Source of the DNA: Spectribacter acetivorans
GTDB lineage: Bacteria > Pseudomonadota > Gammaproteobacteria > Nevskiales > Salinisphaeraceae
Length of the DNA: 64,000 nucleotides
Assembly: GCF_031846305.1 (NCBI RefSeq)
Contig: NZ_JAVRHY010000004.1
Location: 124,001-188,000 of the forward strand
Reading direction: 5' to 3'
The position numbers were made by a program, and so were the translations under genes. Position 1 is the first letter of the stretch. The number at the start of each line of letters is the position of its first letter. Of the stretch, positions 9,196 to 17,708 are shown piece after piece. The notes beneath the pieces were generated by a model. The model was not told where the DNA came from. It made no database searches and worked only from the letters and a program-made list of their open reading frames with translations.

Positions 9196-10106
9196 CACCA
9201 GCGTGCCAGAATCTCGCGCAGTGCCGGCTCCAGATCGGGATAACGGAACTCGAACCCCGCGGCCTGCAGGCGCGACGGCAGAACCTTCTGGCCGGTCAAC
9301 ACCAGATGTGCCATTTCCCCGGCGATCAGCCGCAGCACCGGGCCCGGCAGCGGCAACAACGCCGGGCGACGCAGCACCCGGCCGAGGGCGCGGGCGAAAT
9401 CCCGATTGCGTACCGGGTGGGGCGCGGTGGCGTTGTAGGCCCCGTCGCAATCCGGGTTGTTGACCAGAAACACGATGGCCCGCGCCAGGTCCTGCCGGTG
9501 AATCCACGACAGCCACTGGCGCCCGGTGCCCTGCGGCCCGCCGAGCCCGACGCGAAACGGCGGCACCAGTTCGCTCAGCGCGCCCTGGCGAACGCCCAGA
9601 ACCGCCCCGATGCGCACTACCGCCACCCGCACGCCCAGATCCGACGCACGGCGGGCTTCGGCCTCCCAGGCCTGGCAGAGGCGCGACTGGTATTCATCCC
9701 CGGCCGGACTCTGCTCGTCGATCGGCTCGTCGCCGCAGGCCCCGTAAAAGCCCACTGCCGAGCCGTTCACGAGCACCTCGGGCCGGTACTCACAGCCGGC
9801 CATTGCATCAACCAATGCACGGGTCATCCCGACCCGGCTATCGACGAAGGCCTGCTTACGCGCCGCGTTCCAGCGCTTCGCGCCCAGGTTTTCGCCGGCC
9901 AGATTGATTACGGCGGCCGGCGGTGGACAGGCATCCAGCGACTCTTGGCAGGTCACCACCTCGGGCAGGACCTGCCGGGCGGCCGCGCCGTCGCGGGTCA
10001 GCACCGCCACCTGCCAGCCATCGGCGAGGAGTTCGTCCACCACTGCCCGTCCGACAAAGCCGGTACCGCCGGTGACCAGGGCGGTTCTTGCGCTCGACTG
10101 ATTCAT
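9195..10106 (-). CDS. TIGR01777-family NAD(P)-dependent epimerase/dehydratase
   Basis: 303 residues from the ATG at 10106. Extended SDR fold: the nucleotide-binding loop is TGGTGFVGRAVV near residue 10. The conserved TIGR01777 signatures follow: VINLAGENLGAKRW, GSAVGFYGACGDEPIDEQSP and WLSWIHRQDLARAIVFL, and the C-terminal DUF1731 part (LPSRLQAAGFEFRYPDLEPAL). The family includes YfcH and the cyanobacterial division-associated SulA; its reaction is unknown. First gene of the operon with the FAD-linked oxidase and methyltransferase. It is divergent from the metallophosphoesterase gene across 75 bases. Confidence 0.9.
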   Translation of the reverse strand: MNQSSARTALVTGGTGFVGRAVVDELLADGWQVAVLTRDGAAARQVLPEVVTCQESLDACPPPAAVINLAGENLGAKRWNAARKQAFVDSRVGMTRALVDAMAGCEYRPEVLVNGSAVGFYGACGDEPIDEQSPAGDEYQSRLCQAWEAEARRASDLGVRVAVVRIGAVLGVRQGALSELVPPFRVGLGGPQGTGRQWLSWIHRQDLARAIVFLVNNPDCDGAYNATAPHPVRNRDFARALGRVLRRPALLPLPGPVLRLIAGEMAHLVLTGQKVLPSRLQAAGFEFRYPDLEPALREILARW

Positions 10107-10181
10107 GCCACGAAGGATAGCAGCGCCCGGCTTCACCACCGCCGCATTGACCATTGCCGGCGCCAACCGTACAACGTCACC

Positions 10182-11057
10182 ATGAAACTGGCAGTCATCG
10201 GCGATATTCACGGCTTCTGGGACGAGCGTGATACCGCGTACTTCAACCACTCGGATTACGACGGCCTGCTGTTCGTGGGGGATCTGCCCCGCCTGACCGG
10301 CAGTCGCCCGGTCGCCCGCATGCTGGCGGAGCTGGACAAACCGGCCTGGCTGATCCCCGGCAATCATGACGGCGTAACCACTCTTCAGCTGCTGGCCGAA
10401 CTCAAGGGCTGGCGATGGCTGGCGCGGCTGGGGGCCGTGGGCATGCGCGGCCGGATGCGGCGCCTGCGCCGGCGCCTCGGCCCGGTGCGGCTATGCGGTT
10501 ACGAAATGATCACCCTGGCCGAAGACCTGGGCCTGCTGGTCGCCCGGCCGCATGCCATGGGTCCGGACAGATTCTACTACCGCGCCTTTCTGCGGAAACG
10601 CTACGGGATCAATGATTTCCGTGACAGCGCGACGACCCTGAAATCGCTGGTGGACATGACCCCGCGCCGCCTAATCGTGCTGGCGCACAATGGGCCGGCC
10701 GGGCTCGGCGACCAGCCGGATTCGCCCTGGGGCTGCGATTTCTCTCCCGCCCACGGCGACTTCGGCGACCCCGACCTGCGTGAGGCGATTGATCATGCGA
10801 ACGCCAGCGGCCGACAGGTGCTGGCGGTAGCGGCCGGGCATATGCATCTGACCCACAAGAGCACGGGCGCCCGGCGACAGTCCTGGGCGAGACAGGACGG
10901 CGTCCTGTACGTGAATGCCGCGGCGGTGCCGCGGATTCGGGAGGACGGCGCGCGGCGGCGCCATGTCTCGCTCGAGATTGGCGACGGGCCAGTGGACGCG
11001 GCGTTCGTCGACGTGGACGAATCAGGCAACCGTGTCGCCCAAACACCGCTGCGGTAG
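10182..11057 (+). CDS. calcineurin-type metallophosphoesterase
   Basis: 291 residues from the ATG at 10182; longer upstream frames run antisense through the epimerase gene. All metal-binding blocks are present: GDIHG near the N-terminus, FVGDLP, GNHDG, LAHNGPAG and AGHMHL. This is the order of the two-metal phosphoesterase site. The family hydrolyses phosphodiesters or phosphomonoesters and the substrate here is unknown. There is an Arg-rich stretch in the middle (RGRMRRLRRRLG) that may be a nucleic-acid- or membrane-facing surface (inference). No signal peptide, so cytoplasmic. The tRNA-Gly gene begins 42 bases downstream. Confidence 0.85.
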   Translation: MKLAVIGDIHGFWDERDTAYFNHSDYDGLLFVGDLPRLTGSRPVARMLAELDKPAWLIPGNHDGVTTLQLLAELKGWRWLARLGAVGMRGRMRRLRRRLGPVRLCGYEMITLAEDLGLLVARPHAMGPDRFYYRAFLRKRYGINDFRDSATTLKSLVDMTPRRLIVLAHNGPAGLGDQPDSPWGCDFSPAHGDFGDPDLREAIDHANASGRQVLAVAAGHMHLTHKSTGARRQSWARQDGVLYVNAAAVPRIREDGARRRHVSLEIGDGPVDAAFVDVDESGNRVAQTPLR

Positions 11058-11099
11058 CCCCTTGCATTGTTCGCCAGTCTGGCCAATCCTATGACCAGT

Positions 11100-11175
11100 G
11101 CGGCGGTAGCTCAGTTGGTAGAGCGCAACCCTCCCAAGGTTGAGGTCGCCGGTTCGAACCCGGTTCGCCGCTCCA
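11100..11175 (+). tRNA. tRNA-Gly (anticodon CCC)
   Basis: 76 nt including an encoded CCA. The acceptor stem pairs GCGGCGG at 11100-11106 with TCGCCGC near the 3' end (one G-T wobble). The D arm contains GCTCAGTTGGTAGAGC, the anticodon stem is CAACC/GGTTG with loop CTCCCAA giving anticodon CCC, and the T arm contains GGTTCGAACCC. The last half of this gene is repeated, split, just downstream at 11202-11322. Confidence 0.95.
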
Positions 11176-11201
11176 ATTTCCCTTTGACGCCGGAATCCAG
11201 A

Positions 11202-11322
11202 CCCAAGGTTGAGGTCGCCGGTTGTCAGGCCCGTCCATGGGCCTGACCCTCACGGGCCCGCCTCGCGGCGGTCCCGATTTGTTCCGGACAAATCGGTAGA
11301 ACCCGGTTTGCCACTCCAATTT
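11202..11322 (+). repeat. split partial duplication of the 3' half of tRNA-Gly
   Basis: Positions 11202-11223 repeat tRNA positions 11133-11154 exactly (22 bases, from the anticodon loop to the T-stem). Positions 11298-11322 repeat 11155-11179 with three substitutions, through the CCA and into the T-rich flank. The two parts are separated by a 74-base insert at 11224-11297. The copy has no 5' half and cannot fold as a tRNA. Duplication of a tRNA 3' end is the usual footprint of an integrative element, but no integrase is present in this window. Confidence 0.85.
11224..11297. repeat. 74-bp insert made of three adjacent hairpins
   Basis: Three stem-loops lie side by side: GTCAGGCCC/GGGCCTGAC (11224-11232 and 11239-11247, 6-nt loop); GGGCCCGCC/GGCGGTCCC (11254-11262 and 11267-11275, one mismatch, 4-nt loop); CCGATTTGT/ACAAATCGG (11274-11282 and 11288-11296, 5-nt loop). 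Each stem is nine base pairs. The insert interrupts the truncated tRNA copy inside its T-stem region. It carries no open frame of interest. It may be a small palindromic mobile repeat or a retained recombination site; no family name can be given from the sequence alone. Confidence 0.75.
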
Positions 11323-11459
11323 TAGTCCGTCGCCGGAACGCGTCGAGGTATCAGTTGCATTGTTCCGTACTTGCAGCCGTGGCGTAGAACGCCGGCCGAG
11401 TATCCTCGATAACGCCGCGCGGCTAACATGCCCGCATAATCATCACGTTCGGATTTACG

Positions 11460-12257
11460 GTGGACCCCCAGCAACTGCGTACCTCCCAGACGCCGGCACA
11501 CGCCAAGGCGGCAATTGTCGTGTTGCTGATGCTCCTCACAAGCATCGGGATTGCAGCCGCGGCTGCCGCGTACTGGTTCTTCCCGGAGAATTACGACGCG
11601 CTGCTGCAGGCAGCCGCCTATTCACTCGGGATTTCCGTGCCTCTGCTGTGTCTGGCCATCCTGCTTTCCTACACCCGTTTCGGAGGACGCACGACTCGGG
11701 AAAAGCTGGCCCGGTTTCTGACCGTCGAACTACCAGGCGTACTGGCGGAGACGCCACTTTCATACGATGTGTCGCGCGAGGACTTCCGCCACTTCGACGG
11801 AGACCGACGCCCGATTACCCCTTTGCCCGGGCCGCCCAATGATATCCGGCTGGTGCTGGAACCACTCACGCACAAGGCCTACTATTTGATCAGTTCGCCC
11901 GCACTCGCCGGCACCGAGTTGCTGTTCAGTGTCGAACTGGCACTGCCCGGTATTACCGTCTGCGTTTTCGTAAATCGGAAACAGGGTGCAGCCGAACCCG
12001 ATGAGACACTGCGCGAGCGCTTTGCGTCGTCCATCGACGGCGCGGAGAGTTCGGGCGGCTACCGAGTGGACAAGGCGATGCCCTGGCGTGACGTGGCCGG
12101 GGCCGAGCATAGGACGCTGATTTTCCGCAAGCAGACAGCATCGGACGATTTCCTGGTCGACGAGCAGGAGAAATTGTTCTTTTCCATCGACCTCGGCCTG
12201 ATGATGGCGTCACTGGCCAGCGACATCGCCGGGACCCAGCGCGCCAGTACCGGATGA
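11460..12257 (+). CDS. hypothetical membrane protein
   Basis: 265 residues with a GTG start at 11460. Two hydrophobic segments near the N-terminus (about 18-42 and 50-74) make a membrane hairpin, followed by a soluble region of about 190 residues with alternating strands (DIRLVLEPLTHKAYYLI, then ELLFSVELALPGITVCVF) and no recognised motif. It ends five bases before the convergent FolB-like gene. Base composition is visibly less GC-rich than the flanking core genes, and it lies next to a tRNA gene with a broken duplicate, so recent acquisition is possible. I do not recognise the family. Confidence 0.6.
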   Translation: MDPQQLRTSQTPAHAKAAIVVLLMLLTSIGIAAAAAAYWFFPENYDALLQAAAYSLGISVPLLCLAILLSYTRFGGRTTREKLARFLTVELPGVLAETPLSYDVSREDFRHFDGDRRPITPLPGPPNDIRLVLEPLTHKAYYLISSPALAGTELLFSVELALPGITVCVFVNRKQGAAEPDETLRERFASSIDGAESSGGYRVDKAMPWRDVAGAEHRTLIFRKQTASDDFLVDEQEKLFFSIDLGLMMASLASDIAGTQRASTG

Positions 12258-12261
12258 GACC

Positions 12262-12678
12262 TCAGGCGGACCAGTCCGAGACGATTTCCACGGTTCGGTG
12301 GTCCCCGATCCTTCGATAGACCGTGACCCGGAGCGCCGACACCTCCAGACCCGTGGCGGAATCGGCCATTAGCCGGGCCTTCCTCAACAGGCTATCCGCC
12401 AGGAACTCGAGCGGACCGCGCAACGGAGCGCTAACCAGATCATCGATGGCACGATCCCAGGCCGCGTAGCTGAAGACATCCTCGAAACGAGCAGGTACAT
12501 TGTCGCGCAATGCCTTGGCGCTGTAATTCACCGTCAAGCCGAACGCAAGTTGCTCGCTACCCGACATCGAGTCATCAACGCGCTGGTCGACTGCCAGATG
12601 GGAATGATCGATCCGGACGGGTACCTGGCATCGCTGGTAAATGAGTTTCTTCACATCGGACATCGCATTTTTAGGCAT
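12262..12678 (-). CDS. dihydroneopterin-aldolase-like (FolB-fold) protein
   Basis: 138 residues from the ATG at 12678; an ATG five codons later (12663) is an equally good start. The spacing of strands and helices fits the FolB T-fold: QLAFGLTVNYSAKAL as the second strand, FEDVFSYAAWDRAIDDLV as the helix that in FolB contains the DxxxYxxx element, PLEFLADSLLRKARLM in the position of the LxExLA helix, and VSALRVTVYRR as the last strand. The catalytic Lys of FolB (in KP near the last strand) reads R here, and the Glu equivalent in the first loop is not evident. Likely a diverged paralogue and possibly not an aldolase. Assignment is tentative. Confidence 0.5.
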   Translation of the reverse strand: MPKNAMSDVKKLIYQRCQVPVRIDHSHLAVDQRVDDSMSGSEQLAFGLTVNYSAKALRDNVPARFEDVFSYAAWDRAIDDLVSAPLRGPLEFLADSLLRKARLMADSATGLEVSALRVTVYRRIGDHRTVEIVSDWSA

Positions 12679-12779
12679 GCGGTGAGTATTTCAGCACACC
12701 ATACGGGGCGGCGCAGGCCATTCGTCCGCCTGAATGAACGTCACTGTCGTTGCCTTCCTCAATAATCTCTACCGTTGCC

Positions 12780-15251
12780 ATGAAAAAGACACTAGCCGCC
12801 GCGTATGAAAACGCCACCATAAGCCAGCCGTGGATCGCCGTGCTGCTGGTGCTTGCGCTAGCCGCCACCGCGGGCTACTTCGCCCAGGATTTCCGTCTGG
12901 ATGCGTCGGCGGACTCGCTGGTACTGGAGAACGACGAGGACCTGGCGTTCTACCAGAAAATGACGGAGCGCTACGGCTCACAGGATTTCCTGATCGTCAC
13001 CTACAACCCGGCGGACGGGTTGTTCAACCGGCCGGCGCTGGATCGGCTGGAATCGCTGCAGGACGAGCTGGCCGATGTCGGGATAATCGCGGAGGTGACC
13101 AGCATCCTGAACGTGCCGCTGATCGACAGCCCGCCGGTGTCGTTCTCGGAGATTCAAAAGGGCATACGCACCCTGTCCGACGAGGATACCGACCCGGAAC
13201 TGGCGCGGGAGGAGTTCCTGACCAGCCCGCTCTACGACGATCTGCTGCTCAGTGACGACGCCAGGACCACGGCGATGCTGCTCAGCCTGAAACGGGACGA
13301 GCAGTATCACGAGTTGCGTGACAGCCGGAACGAGTTGCGCCGCAAGCGGGAGGCCGACGGACTGGACGAGGCCGAGGCGGCCCGGCTGGCGAAACTGGAA
13401 GCCGAGTTCGACATCGTCAGCGGCCAACAACAGGCCGAACAGGCGGCGATGATCGCCGAGGTGCGCAACATCCTGGCCCCGTATCGCGACGGTGCCACCA
13501 TCCACATGGGCGGTCTGCCGATGATCGCGGTGGACATGATCGAGTTCGTGCGCAGCGACATCCAGGTGTTCGGTGCCGGCGTCGGTGTGCTGCTGATCCT
13601 GCTGCTGGCGGTGATCTTCCGACGTGTGCGCTGGGTGCTGGTGCCGGCAGCGATCTGCGCCACGGTGGCCCTGAGCGTATTCGGCTTTCTCGGCGCGATG
13701 GGCTGGCACGTGACCGTGGTGTCGTCCAACTTCATCTCGCTGGTGCTGATTCTCACGCTGTCGCTGATCGTGCATCTGATCGTGCGTCAGCTCGAACTGC
13801 ACGCCGAGAACCCGGAGGCCCGGCACGCGGCGTTGATCAGCGAGACCCTGCGCAGCAAGTTTTCGCCATCCGTGTTCACGGTGCTGACGACAATGGTGTC
13901 GTTCGCCTCGCTGATCGTCAGCGGCATCCGCCCGGTGATCGACTTCGGCTACATGATGGTCTGCGGCATGGCCATCGCATTCGTGGTGGTATTCGCGCTG
14001 TACCCGGCGGCCCTGGCCAAACTGAGCGCCGGCACCCCGGTATTCGGCGACCGCGACATCACGACCGGCATCACCGGCGGCTTCGCCCGCGCGGTGGCGC
14101 GGTTCCCCGGGCTGACCTGGCTGACCTATGCGGCAATCATGGTGATGGCTGCGGTGGGCATCAGCCGGCTGGGGGTGGAAAACCGCTTCATCGACTACTT
14201 CAAGGAATCCACCGAGATCTATCAGGGCATGGTCCTGATCGACAAGAAGCTCGGTGGTACCACGCCGCTGGACATCATCATCGATGCCCCGGAAGGCTTC
14301 CCGATCGGCGAGGAGGCCGCCGAGGAAAGCGGCGACGGCGGCATGAGCGCCAACAGCTACTGGTTCAACAGCTTCACGCTCGAAGAGCTGGACCCGATTC
14401 ACAACTATCTGGAGGAACTGCCGGAAACCGGCAAGGTGCTGTCGCTGGACACCACCATGGACATGCTTACCCAGATCAACGGCGGCCCGCTGGACAACTT
14501 CGCCCTGGCGCTGATCTATGACCGGCTGCCGGCCGAAATCAAGGAAACGCTGTTCGACCCCTACCTGGGGCCGAACGGCAACCAGGTCCGGCTGAGCGTG
14601 CGGGTGATCGACTCGGACGAGAACCTGAACCGGTCCGCGCTGCTGGACAAGATTCGCGCCGACCTGGAAGAGGACTTCGGCCTGAAACCGGAACAGATTC
14701 ACCTGACCGGCCCGCTGGTGCTCTACAACAACGTTCTGCAGAGCCTGTTCCGGTCGCAGATTCTCACCCTCGGCGTGGTGTTTGCCGCCATTGCCCTGAT
14801 GCTGCTGCTGCTATTCCGGTCATTCAAGGTCGCGCTGATCGGCGTGGCCCCGACCATGGTGGCCGCCAGCGCCGTGCTGGGGCTGATGGGCTGGATCGGC
14901 ATTCCACTGGACATCATGACCATCACCATCGCGGCCATCACCGTGGGCATCGGCGTGCACGACACCATTCACTATGCCCACCGGTTCCGCGAGGAAATTC
15001 AGCAGGACGGCGACTACGATGCTGCGGTACAACGGTCGCATGCCACCGTGGGCCGGGCGGTGTACTACACCACCGTCACCGTCACGCTGGGATTCTCGAT
15101 TCTGGTGCTATCGAACTTCGTGCCGACAATCTACTTCGGTCTGCTTACCGGCGCGGCCATGGTGCTGGCGCTGATTGCCAACCTGACCCTGCTGCCGTTG
15201 TTGCTGGTCCGGTTCCGGGCGTTTTCACATCTGGCGCCGCAGCGCGCCTGA
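12780..15251 (+). CDS. RND-superfamily (MMPL-type) exporter
   Basis: 823 residues from the ATG at 12780; a TTG ten codons earlier is open but unneeded. Typical duplicated layout: TM1 at about 15-35, a large extracytoplasmic loop (about 36-240) with a charged coiled coil (ELRRKREADGLDEAEAARL), five TM helices at about 250-430, then TM7, a second loop and a final five-helix bundle near 640-810 with GIPLDIMTITIAAITVGIGVHD, the conserved TM10-like element with Asp. This is the COG1033 group of predicted exporters that move lipids or hydrophobic compounds using the proton gradient. Substrate unknown. Divergent from the FolB-like gene. Confidence 0.88.
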   Translation: MKKTLAAAYENATISQPWIAVLLVLALAATAGYFAQDFRLDASADSLVLENDEDLAFYQKMTERYGSQDFLIVTYNPADGLFNRPALDRLESLQDELADVGIIAEVTSILNVPLIDSPPVSFSEIQKGIRTLSDEDTDPELAREEFLTSPLYDDLLLSDDARTTAMLLSLKRDEQYHELRDSRNELRRKREADGLDEAEAARLAKLEAEFDIVSGQQQAEQAAMIAEVRNILAPYRDGATIHMGGLPMIAVDMIEFVRSDIQVFGAGVGVLLILLLAVIFRRVRWVLVPAAICATVALSVFGFLGAMGWHVTVVSSNFISLVLILTLSLIVHLIVRQLELHAENPEARHAALISETLRSKFSPSVFTVLTTMVSFASLIVSGIRPVIDFGYMMVCGMAIAFVVVFALYPAALAKLSAGTPVFGDRDITTGITGGFARAVARFPGLTWLTYAAIMVMAAVGISRLGVENRFIDYFKESTEIYQGMVLIDKKLGGTTPLDIIIDAPEGFPIGEEAAEESGDGGMSANSYWFNSFTLEELDPIHNYLEELPETGKVLSLDTTMDMLTQINGGPLDNFALALIYDRLPAEIKETLFDPYLGPNGNQVRLSVRVIDSDENLNRSALLDKIRADLEEDFGLKPEQIHLTGPLVLYNNVLQSLFRSQILTLGVVFAAIALMLLLLFRSFKVALIGVAPTMVAASAVLGLMGWIGIPLDIMTITIAAITVGIGVHDTIHYAHRFREEIQQDGDYDAAVQRSHATVGRAVYYTTVTVTLGFSILVLSNFVPTIYFGLLTGAAMVLALIANLTLLPLLLVRFRAFSHLAPQRA

Positions 15252-15283
15252 CAGCCCGAACCGGTTACCGTGGCGAATCGGGG

Positions 15284-15362
15284 CGGCCGGATGAATCCGG
15301 CCCTACGCGAGCCGCTGGGCGTCGGCCTCCCGGCCGGACCGTAGGCCGGCATTCATGCCGCC
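15284..15362. repeat. inverted REP-like doublet
   Basis: Two short palindromic units face each other. On the minus strand 15307-15284 reads CGTAGG-like sequence followed by the stem GGCCGGAT/ATCCGGCC (15285-15292 and 15295-15302). On the plus strand 15340-15362 reads CGTAGG followed by the stem CGGCAT/ATGCCG. Each stem is closed by a two-base loop and preceded by the same CGTAGG head, with 32 bases between units, the arrangement of a REP doublet (BIME/REPIN). The second unit lies inside the hydrolase coding end. Confidence 0.7.
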
Positions 15363-16220
15363 TGCCGACAGGAAATCCGTCACCATTCGGGCGAACGCCT
15401 CCGGTTGCTCGCGGTGCATGAAATGCCCGCCAGGCAGCCCCTCAATCCGGCAATCCTCACCGGTGACACCCCGCCACATCTCGGGACCGATGCAGCGGTC
15501 ACGCTCGCCATAGACGCACAGCGACGGTGCCGACGGCCGTCCGACCAGCCAGCGGCGGCGGCGGGCGCGCCGCAGGCTCAACAGCGCACCCGGCAGGCCG
15601 CGGTAGTAGCCCAGGGCTGCCCGGCGCGCCGCCCGGGTGGCCAGTGCCGCCCGCACGGGCGCGATATCGGCCTCGGTAAAGTCCCAGTCCGGCGACCAGC
15701 GGCGCCATAGCCATTCGATGAAGCGACCGTCCGAGAGCCCGAGATGTGTCTCCGGCCAGCCGGGCAGCTGGAAGTAGCCGATGTACCAGGAACGCAGGAT
15801 CTGCGCCGGCCGCATGTTGGCCAGAAACCAGCGCAGCGGTGGTACCGCCGCGGCCACCACCCGCTCGACGCGGACCGGAGCCATGGCCGCCGTGGTCAGC
15901 GCGATCACCGACCCCCAGTCATGGCCCACCAGCGAGAAACGCTGCGAGCCCAGTGCATCCGCCAGACCCAGGATGTCCCGACCCAATGTCGTAACCCGGC
16001 AATCGCCATCCCGCGGCGCGGCCGTCGGGGCGTAGCCACGCATGAACGGCGCCACCGCCCGGTAGCCTTCGGCTGCCAGACGCGGCAGCAGGTCGTCGAA
16101 CGTGTTGGCCGAATCGGGAAAGCCGTGCAGACAGAGCACCAGCGGGCCTTCGCCGGTGGCTCGCACAGCGAATCGGAGCCCATTGGCGGTGATATCGAAG
16201 GATTCAACGGGCCCGTTCAT
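15303..16220 (-). CDS. alpha/beta-fold hydrolase, epoxide-hydrolase-like
   Basis: 305 residues. The oxyanion-hole motif HGFPDS is near residue 32, and the nucleophile elbow GHDWGS places Asp as nucleophile, as in epoxide hydrolases and haloalkane dehalogenases. A cap region rich in W/R follows, then YGERDRC as the acid loop and GGHFMHREQP with the catalytic histidine. The last 19 residues (GGMNAGLRSGREADAQRLA) are encoded by the REP doublet, so the natural C-terminus probably ended near LSAG before insertion. It overlaps the end of rmuC by four bases, so it is expressed after rmuC's neighbour in the same direction. Substrate unknown. Confidence 0.85.
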   Translation of the reverse strand: MNGPVESFDITANGLRFAVRATGEGPLVLCLHGFPDSANTFDDLLPRLAAEGYRAVAPFMRGYAPTAAPRDGDCRVTTLGRDILGLADALGSQRFSLVGHDWGSVIALTTAAMAPVRVERVVAAAVPPLRWFLANMRPAQILRSWYIGYFQLPGWPETHLGLSDGRFIEWLWRRWSPDWDFTEADIAPVRAALATRAARRAALGYYRGLPGALLSLRRARRRRWLVGRPSAPSLCVYGERDRCIGPEMWRGVTGEDCRIEGLPGGHFMHREQPEAFARMVTDFLSAGGMNAGLRSGREADAQRLA

Positions 16221-17572
16221 GTCGGCTCCTCAGTGTCATCCGCGTCATCGTCATCCTCACCGACACCAATCGCCCCCGCCCGGCGCCAGTCCGCCGGCAA
16301 GCGCTTGCTGGCGGAGGCCCCCAAACTCTTGAGCTTCTCCGCCCGGGTGATCAGATTGCCGCGACCATCTACCAGCTTGCCGCGTGCGTCGTCATAGGCG
16401 CTGACCGCGCTTTTCAGCCCGCGGTCGAGTTTATCCATATCATCGATGAAGCCCTTGAACTTGTCGTACAGCGCGCCAGCCCGGCGGGCGATCTCCGCGG
16501 CATTCTCCTCCTGGCTTTGCAATCGCCAGAGGTTGGCTACCGCCCGCAGCATGGGCATCAGCGTGGTTGGCGAGACGATGGCGATGTTCGCTTCCAGCGC
16601 CTGCCGTTGCAGGGAAAAATCGCCGCGCAACGCCTCCACGTAGGCCGCCTCCGAGGGAATGAACATGAACACGTAGTCCAGCGTCGCCTGGTTGGGCACC
16701 TCGTGATAATCCTTGTCCGAGAGTTGCCGCAGGTGGCGGCGGACGGACTCGAGGTGTTCACGTAGGGCAACCGCCCGGCCGTTCTCGTCCTCTGCCTCGT
16801 GCAGACGCAGATAGGCCGTCAGCGACACCTTGGAATCCACCACGATCGCCCGCTCGCCCGGCAGATGGATCACCGCATCCGGAATCCGGCGCCCGCCCTC
16901 GGCGCTGCTCTGCGAGAACTGGGTCTCGTAGTGCTGGCCCGGCAGCAGACCGGAGCGCTCCAGCACCGTTTCCAGGATCATCTCGCCCCAGTTGCCCTGG
17001 GTCTTGGACTCGCCCTTCAGCGCGTTGGTCAGGTTGACCGCATCTTCGGCGATCTGCTGATTTAGCTCCCGCAACTGGCGGAGTTGCTCGGTCAGCTGAC
17101 CGCGCTGGCGGTTCTCCTCGTTATAGGTATCCCGTACCTGCTTCTCGAAGCCGGCGATCCGCTCGCTCAAGGGCTTGAGCAGGGATTCCAGTCCCGCCTT
17201 GTTCTGTTCCGTGAAGCGCTTGGATTTCTCTTCGAGAATTTCCTGCGACAGCGTTTTGAACTGGTGGGTCAGGCTGTCCCGGGCTTCAGTCAGAAGCTGC
17301 AGCTTCTCCTCGGCCTGGCGGCGCTCACTGTCCAGCCGGGTTTCCAGCCGGGCGTTTTCGCTTTGCAGTGACGACAACTGGCCACGCGTTTCTTCTAGCC
17401 GGGTTTCGGTTGCGTCGAGCCGGGAGCGTACCTGCTCGAAGCGTTCCAGCAGGCGGCCTTCGCGCAGGCGTACGATTGCCCAGGCAGCCACGAAACCGAA
17501 GACGAGCCCGCCGAACAACATGGCCGCGATGACAAGCGGCGAGATCGTGAGCTGGGTCATCAGGACATCCAT
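16217..17572 (-). CDS. rmuC: DNA recombination protein RmuC
   Basis: 451 residues (an ATG four codons in is an alternative start). N-terminal transmembrane helix (PLVIAAMLFGGLVFGFVAAWAIV), then a long coiled coil at about 35-150, then the RmuC nuclease-like domain with TQGNWGEMILETVLERSGL, RRIPDAVIHLPGERAIVVDSK (split quotations: the VIHLP and VDSKVSL strands are the hallmark), and PNQATLDYVFMFIPSEAAYVEAL. RmuC limits DNA rearrangement at inverted repeats in E. coli. Length is typical. It overlaps the downstream alpha/beta hydrolase by four bases. A terminator of the next upstream operon lies just beyond its start. Confidence 0.93.
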   Translation of the reverse strand: MDVLMTQLTISPLVIAAMLFGGLVFGFVAAWAIVRLREGRLLERFEQVRSRLDATETRLEETRGQLSSLQSENARLETRLDSERRQAEEKLQLLTEARDSLTHQFKTLSQEILEEKSKRFTEQNKAGLESLLKPLSERIAGFEKQVRDTYNEENRQRGQLTEQLRQLRELNQQIAEDAVNLTNALKGESKTQGNWGEMILETVLERSGLLPGQHYETQFSQSSAEGGRRIPDAVIHLPGERAIVVDSKVSLTAYLRLHEAEDENGRAVALREHLESVRRHLRQLSDKDYHEVPNQATLDYVFMFIPSEAAYVEALRGDFSLQRQALEANIAIVSPTTLMPMLRAVANLWRLQSQEENAAEIARRAGALYDKFKGFIDDMDKLDRGLKSAVSAYDDARGKLVDGRGNLITRAEKLKSLGASASKRLPADWRRAGAIGVGEDDDDADDTEEPT

Positions 17573-17605
17573 GACAAGTCGTACTCAGCAGTTACCGGGA
17601 CCAAC

Positions 17606-17644
17606 AAAAAGGTCCGGCATCGCGCCAGTGGCGATGCCGGACCT
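17606..17644 (-). terminator. rho-independent terminator of the TSP3 operon
   Basis: Stem AGGTCCGGCATCGC at 17610-17623 pairs perfectly with GCGATGCCGGACCT at 17631-17644 with a seven-base loop. Read on the minus strand it is followed by TTTTTG. It lies about 65 bases past the end of the thrombospondin-repeat gene, fitting termination of that operon before rmuC. Confidence 0.85.
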
Positions 17645-17708
17645 GTGAAGCCGGCCGTTCCCGGGAAAGCAGCAGGCCCGATCCCGGTCATGGTCTCACG
17701 GCATAACG

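Noticed and set aside
11224..11297. Triple hairpin as a terminator for tRNA-Gly
   Set aside because: No T-run follows any of the stems and it sits within a duplicated tRNA segment, so an inserted repeat is the better reading.
11089..11319. Minus-strand 76-residue frame across the tRNA
   Set aside because: Its peptide is the usual antisense translation of a tRNA gene and the hairpin insert; no signal, motif or ribosome site.
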